Source of the DNA: Candidatus Aenigmatarchaeota archaeon
GTDB taxonomy: Archaea; Aenigmatarchaeota; Aenigmatarchaeia; GW2011-AR5; WALA01
Direction: 5' to 3'
Length of the DNA stretch: 8,542 bases
Assembly (NCBI GenBank): GCA_015523085.1
Contig: WALA01000001.1
Location: 1-8,542, forward strand
In this document: piece after piece, positions 5,578-8,542 of the stretch
Layout: each line of letters begins with the position of its first letter
Position numbering within the stretch: the stretch's first letter is position 1
The notes under the pieces: generated by a model
The model's database searches: none
Told to the model about the DNA's origin: nothing
The model's input: the letters and a program-made list of their open reading frames with translations, nothing else
Translations under genes and position numbers: made by a program

Positions 5578-7159
5578 TTTCGAGAATTCGCTCGAAAAGC
5601 GTTCTTCTGTATTCAACGTTTACCGTTCTTATCAAAATGTCGCCGTCCCTCGCGATGACCTTCACCGTGTCTGCGTTCGGGGTTGCGTCGAACGTGAATA
5701 CGGAGCTACCATTTACTTCCGCGAACTTCGTCTCATCGCCGTAAGACACTTCAACCGTGACGTTTTTCTTTCCGCGAACGCTGACTGTGACGTTGAATAT
5801 ACCGTGCACTTCCTTAGGGCACGACACGTTGATGTCAAAGTCCTTCGAAGCGACTACATTGACATCCTTCTCATAGAGCCGCCCATCGAAAGCGTAAAAT
5901 TTGTAAATTCCCGGGCGGTAGAACGTGACGAGGAACTTCGTCGAATTCGGGAGACTCAAATTAGGCGAGAATACAATGGGGTTGTTTCCATACGCAGAGA
6001 GCCTGAATTGCTCCCCTGGAAACACGTTGTCGGGCGCGCTTATGAATGCGCTACCGTGTGTCGGCTTTGAGCGAACGGTCACTGTTGATGTGATCCCACT
6101 GCCATCGTAGACAACCGTGGGGCAAAGTCCGTTGAATTCATCCGAACTGTACGCCCAAAAAACCGTCTCGTTCCCACAGAACCAAACAAGCCGCGGTCTG
6201 TCGCGGATGTTTAGAACGCTTGAATTTCCTGAGACACACGAGAGAACGTTCAAATCGGCCATGTAGCACGGTCCCGTGAGGTTGGCGTATATGTAGCCGG
6301 TGTCTCCACCAACGTAGCCGGTCGTGATTCTCACCGGCTCCTTGTACGAAACGTCGAGTATCTTAAACTCGTCGGGGTTCTTTATCCAATCAACATCGTT
6401 TCCGACGAACTTCACTTTCTCGCTTATGTTCGTGTCGGGCAAATACGCCAAAGGTATGTGCGAGCCGTCTATGTAGCCGAATTCCCTCCACGTCGGGTCT
6501 GCGTCCACCCATCCATCGTCCGTCAGTATTTGCACCCAGGCGTGATTCCCGAGTGTTTTGTCCGCCGACGAGCGGTACGCGTATCCAACGACGACGCGCG
6601 TTTTTATTCCGGCGAGCTCCGAAAGCGATGCAAGGCAATTCGAGAATTCATCGCACGTCCCGCGCCTGTTGTGGAATGTCCAGACCGCAGGCATTTGCTT
6701 CGATGATAGCGACTTGTCATACTTGAACGAGGAAACGTACTTGAGCATTTCAACGAATCCCTGGAGAGAGCCGCTCCACGCTGCGTATTTCTCCATGTCC
6801 AAATCGTAATTTGTGAGCGGCGTGCGCTCTGAGCGGCCTTTGACAATTTTCGTTGGGCGGCCGTACTTTGCATTCGAGCGGACGAAGAACGTCACGTTGT
6901 ACGGACCGGTTGCGCGGAGAACGATCATTTTGTTCCCGTAAGAATCGTTTGAGAACGTGTAGTTCGTACTCGATTCAATCTTGTAGCACCCATATGGAAC
7001 GTACATGTAAAGGCGTATGTCCCTCGCATTATGTGCAACAACGGTTCCGGAGCGCACTATTTCGACGTCCATATGAGCTATGGATTTTGTCGTAAGATTC
7101 CCCGCGACCACGACTGGGACGAGCATTATCAAAAAGAAGTATTTTAATCCTTTGCCCAT
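5543..7159 (-). CDS. Secreted transglutaminase-like (TGc) domain protein, N-glycosylation rich
   Basis: This 538-residue protein begins with a signal peptide (KGLKYFFLIMLVPVVVAG, cleavage likely near 19-20). An N-terminal beta-rich region (about 25-110) precedes a transglutaminase/protease core at about 130-245, with the triad C169 (RRGTCDEF), H206 (GNHAWV) and D221 (DADPTW). After that come beta-rich, probably Ig-like segments (about 360-436 and 440-517) and a short amphipathic helix at 519-538 that might touch the membrane or partners. I count 14 N-X-S/T sequons, from N21 to N483, consistent with an archaeal cell-surface glycoprotein. With the full triad it could be a peptidase or a protein cross-linker; the substrate is unknown. 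The start ATG is probably leaderless, with TTTAAG centred 24.5 bases upstream. Codon use resembles the neighbours. Confidence 0.8.
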   Translation of the reverse strand: MGKGLKYFFLIMLVPVVVAGNLTTKSIAHMDVEIVRSGTVVAHNARDIRLYMYVPYGCYKIESSTNYTFSNDSYGNKMIVLRATGPYNVTFFVRSNAKYGRPTKIVKGRSERTPLTNYDLDMEKYAAWSGSLQGFVEMLKYVSSFKYDKSLSSKQMPAVWTFHNRRGTCDEFSNCLASLSELAGIKTRVVVGYAYRSSADKTLGNHAWVQILTDDGWVDADPTWREFGYIDGSHIPLAYLPDTNISEKVKFVGNDVDWIKNPDEFKILDVSYKEPVRITTGYVGGDTGYIYANLTGPCYMADLNVLSCVSGNSSVLNIRDRPRLVWFCGNETVFWAYSSDEFNGLCPTVVYDGSGITSTVTVRSKPTHGSAFISAPDNVFPGEQFRLSAYGNNPIVFSPNLSLPNSTKFLVTFYRPGIYKFYAFDGRLYEKDVNVVASKDFDINVSCPKEVHGIFNVTVSVRGKKNVTVEVSYGDETKFAEVNGSSVFTFDATPNADTVKVIARDGDILIRTVNVEYRRTLFERILEIISNFLKSISF

Positions 7160-7167
7160 TATAATTT

Positions 7168-7173
7168 TTTATA
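7168..7173 (+). promoter_or_regulatory. rfcS: Candidate TATA box for rfcS
   Basis: TTTATA is centred about 32 bases before the rfcS ATG at 7203, giving a predicted leader of only about 6-8 bases. GGTGGTC sits just before the ATG and resembles the archaeal ribosome binding consensus GGTGATC. The element is interleaved with the divergent promoter at 7181-7186. Confidence 0.45.
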
Positions 7174-7180
7174 CACTGAG

Positions 7181-7186
7181 CTTAAA
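7181..7186 (-). promoter_or_regulatory. Candidate TATA box for the transglutaminase-like gene
   Basis: Read on the minus strand this is TTTAAG inside AAAATTTAAGC, centred 24.5 bases before the ATG at 7159. That is the same distance seen at dph2 and polX. It predicts a leaderless message, and no Shine-Dalgarno sequence is present. The TATA-like run nearer the ATG (around 7170) is too close for this gene. Confidence 0.5.
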
Positions 7187-7202
7187 TTTTTATGGTGGTC
7201 TC

Positions 7203-8150
7203 ATGGAAAATGAAATTTGGACGGAAAAATACAGGCCGAAAAAGCTGGACGAAATGGTAGGTCATGCTAAAGTTGTCGAACGGCTCAAAGAATTCGTGAA
7301 GAAAGGTTCACTGCCGCATTGCCTGTTCGCCGGTCCGGCTGGTGTGGGAAAGACGACGGCTGCGCTCTGCCTTGCGCACGAGTTCTTCGGCACCAACTGG
7401 AAGAGCAACTTTCTTGAGCTCAACGCGTCCGACGAGCGCGGCATAGACACGATAAGGACGAAAGTCAAGGAATTCGCCCGGACGAAGCCAATAAACGGCG
7501 ATTTCAAAATCATATACCTTGACGAGGCCGACGCCCTCACAAAGGACGCTCAACAGGCACTCCGACGCATAATGGAGTCGTACTCGGACACGTGCCGCTT
7601 CATACTCGCGTGCAACTATTCGTCGAAGATAATCGATCCAATTCAGTCGAGGTGCGCGATATTCAGATTCTCGAAAATCACGGACGATGAAATCAAGAAG
7701 CGCCTAGAGTTCATAGCATCGAAGGAGAAGATAAAAATAGACAAGAGCGGAATAGACGCGATACTCGACGTGTGTGAGGGCGACATGAGGCGCGCGATAA
7801 ACATACTTCAAGCGAGCGCAATGAAAAAGAAGGTCGACAGCAAGACCGTTTACGAAATAGTCGGATTCGCGGAGCCGGAGCGCGTGAAGAAGATGATAGC
7901 GCTTGCGCTTAACGGAAAGTTCAAGGAGGCGCGCGAGCTCCTTCTCGACCTAATGTACAAGGAAGGCCTCTCGGGAGAGGGAATACTCAAGCAGATGCAC
8001 AAGGAAATCATGAGAATGAACCTCGAGGACAAGCACAAGCTTCAAATGATACGCTCGCTGAGCGAATACGAGTTCCGCATAACGGAAGGGGCGAACGAGC
8101 AGATACAAGCCGAGGCATTTTTGGCGGAGCTCGGCATTATAAAGAAATAA
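7203..8150 (+). CDS. rfcS: Replication factor C small subunit (clamp-loader AAA+ ATPase)
   Basis: This 315-residue protein is a standard archaeal RfcS. It begins WTEKYRPKKLDEMVG, as the family does. It has Walker A GPAGVGKT at 44-51, ELNASDERG at 72-80, Walker B IIYLDEAD at 103-110, sensor 1 around ACNYSSKI (N138), the SRC motif with the arginine finger at 149-151, and sensor 2 GDMRRAINILQ. A helical collar domain follows. RfcS subunits, with RfcL, load the PCNA clamp on primed DNA; RfcL is not in this window. A longer reading frame from base 7080 is only an open extension; the ATG at 7203 matches the family start. There is no intein, although archaeal rfc genes sometimes carry one. T runs follow the stop. 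Confidence 0.96.
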   Translation: MENEIWTEKYRPKKLDEMVGHAKVVERLKEFVKKGSLPHCLFAGPAGVGKTTAALCLAHEFFGTNWKSNFLELNASDERGIDTIRTKVKEFARTKPINGDFKIIYLDEADALTKDAQQALRRIMESYSDTCRFILACNYSSKIIDPIQSRCAIFRFSKITDDEIKKRLEFIASKEKIKIDKSGIDAILDVCEGDMRRAINILQASAMKKKVDSKTVYEIVGFAEPERVKKMIALALNGKFKEARELLLDLMYKEGLSGEGILKQMHKEIMRMNLEDKHKLQMIRSLSEYEFRITEGANEQIQAEAFLAELGIIKK

Positions 8151-8153
8151 AAA

Positions 8154-8178
8154 CTTTTTTGCTCAATTTTGGTTTGAC
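8154..8178 (+). terminator. T-rich tract between rfcS and tRNA-Met
   Basis: Just after the rfcS stop there is a seven-base T run beginning at 8155, followed by shorter T runs up to the tRNA. This is a plausible U-tract terminator for rfcS. The 30-base gap must also hold any tRNA promoter. The A-rich AAATAAAAAC at the rfcS stop is the only TATA-like candidate and is weak. Confidence 0.4.
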
Positions 8179-8180
8179 AC

Positions 8181-8325
8181 GCCGGTGTAGCTCAGTCGGT
8201 TAGAGCGCTACGCTCATATATCGAGACGCCCGAAAGGGAGTTTCGCGCTTATGTGAGCTCCGAGCCGAAAGGCTATGACGAATTGAGAAACGTAGAGGTC
8301 GGGGGTTCAAGTCCCCCCACCGGCA
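8181..8325 (+). tRNA. Elongator tRNA-Met (CAU) with a 71-base intron; CCA not encoded
   Basis: The cloverleaf folds completely. The acceptor GCCGGTG (8181-8187) pairs perfectly with CACCGGC (8318-8324), with A8325 as discriminator. The D arm is GCTC/GAGC (8190-8193 and 8203-8206). The anticodon stem is CTACG (8208-8212) with CGTAG (8291-8295). The five-base variable loop is 8296-8300, and the T arm GGGGG/CCCCC (8301-8305, 8313-8317) has loop TTCAAGT. Removing 8219-8289 leaves the seven-base loop CTCATAA, with anticodon CAT at 8215-8217. The G1-C72 pair and A73 suit elongator tRNA-Met and not the initiator. A tRNA-Ile2 with a modified CAU cannot be fully excluded. The next bases are CAT, so CCA must be added after transcription. 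Confidence 0.95.
8219..8289 (+). other. tRNA-Met intron at position 37/38 with bulge-helix-bulge splice site
   Basis: A canonical archaeal splice motif can be drawn. CUCA (8213-8216) pairs with UGAG (8284-8287) as the four-base-pair central helix. It is flanked by the three-base bulges UAU (8217-8219) and AAA (8288-8290). Cutting after the second base of each bulge gives exactly the 37/38 junction. Inside the intron there is a hairpin at 8222-8245 (nine pairs, one G-A mismatch, GAAA loop), one at 8247-8258 (four pairs, AUGU loop) and one at 8263-8274 (four pairs, GAAA loop). No homing endonuclease frame fits in 71 bases. The tRNA splicing endonuclease would remove it. Confidence 0.9.
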
Positions 8326-8326
8326 C

Positions 8327-8542
8327 ATGAATCATATCAATAGAAAGACTATAGTGATATTAATATTATTTATTATAATAACTTCTGGGTGTGTTAGCAA
8401 GCAATCTGAAAATACTTCTTCGTCAAATTTAATTAACAATACATCAATAAATAACTCAAATTTATCGTCAAACAAAATAGTTAATTCGTGGCAGTTTAAT
8501 GATAAATCTATCATAAAAATAATTCCGCCAAAATTTATAATC
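8327..8542 (+). CDS. Putative lipoprotein, Asn/Ser/Thr-rich N terminus (3' end outside window)
   Basis: A frame opens with an ATG two bases after the last tRNA base and stays open for 72 codons to the window end. The predicted N terminus has basic residues (NHINRK), a hydrophobic core (IVILILFIII) and the lipobox TSGC with C22, so it looks like a lipid-anchored exported protein. Residues 23-50 are a low-complexity linker of Asn, Ser and Thr with five N-X-S/T sequons. I do not recognise the domain that begins near residue 51. The segment is about 24% G+C with A/T-ending codons, unlike every other gene here. No Shine-Dalgarno sequence or correctly spaced TATA box precedes the ATG, because the upstream bases are the tRNA T arm. 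The signal sequence supports a real gene, probably of foreign origin, but it may be decayed. Confidence 0.6.
   Translation, partial: MNHINRKTIVILILFIIITSGCVSKQSENTSSSNLINNTSINNSNLSSNKIVNSWQFNDKSIIKIIPPKFII

Noticed and set aside
7080..7202. Upstream extension of rfcS
   Set aside because: The frame is open, but the added residues overlap the divergent gene and both promoters. They also do not match the family, which starts at the ATG at 7203.
7203..8150. Intein in rfcS
   Set aside because: The protein is continuous through Walker A, Walker B and SRC at normal spacing and is 315 residues long, so there is no insertion.
8222..8274. Hairpins after rfcS read as a terminator or separate small RNA
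   Set aside because: They fall wholly inside the tRNA intron defined by the bulge-helix-bulge motif, and no U-tract follows them.
8181..8325. Broken tRNA (pseudogene) with an insertion in the anticodon loop
   Set aside because: All stems pair perfectly, and the inserted piece has an exact archaeal splice motif at the canonical 37/38 site, so it is a functional intron-containing gene.
8332..8514. 60-residue frame on the minus strand in the AT-rich segment
   Set aside because: The plus-strand frame has a coherent signal peptide and lipobox, while the minus frame has no recognisable feature. Long frames on either strand are weak evidence in such a short stretch.

Overview
The window comes from an archaeon. 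It carries an archaeal exosome subunit (Rrp42), diphthamide synthase Dph2, RNA polymerase subunit L, transcription factor S, a DUF99-family protein, an ER-type signal peptidase, a replication factor C small subunit, and a tRNA-Met whose intron has an archaeal bulge-helix-bulge splice site. Genes are closely packed, with ATGA start/stop overlaps and TATA-like boxes about 25 bases before first-gene ATG codons. The phylum cannot be fixed from this window. PolX fused to a PHP domain together with a compact layout would fit a DPANN or euryarchaeal lineage, but that is only a guess.

Layout: bases 1-447 hold the C-terminal part of rrp42 (+). Bases 478-1633 hold dph2 followed by rpoL on the minus strand, overlapping by 26 bases. 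A shared palindromic TATA element at 1655-1660 lies between dph2 and a plus-strand pair, the DUF99 protein and signal peptidase I (1683-2698). Next come the transcript-cleavage factor TFS (2776-3090) and a coupled repair pair, PolX-PHP and an endonuclease IV-like enzyme (3146-5577). A secreted, heavily glycosylatable transglutaminase-like protein lies on the minus strand (5543-7159) and overlaps the repair pair tail to tail. RfcS (7203-8150) is divergent from it, and an intron-containing elongator tRNA-Met (8181-8325) follows.

Directly after the tRNA the composition falls to about 24% G+C by hand count (a sample of rfcS gives about 45%). An Asn/Ser/Thr-rich lipoprotein reading frame opens there and runs off the window. 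A tRNA 3' end followed by an abrupt change of composition is a classic sign of an integrated or transferred segment, and this is the most interesting part of the window.

Most of the rest is housekeeping: RNA decay (Rrp42), translation-factor modification (Dph2), transcription (RpoL, TFS), DNA repair and replication (PolX, the endonuclease IV-like enzyme, RfcS, possibly DUF99), and secretion (signal peptidase and the exported transglutaminase-like protein). I saw no CRISPR array, transposase or defence gene.
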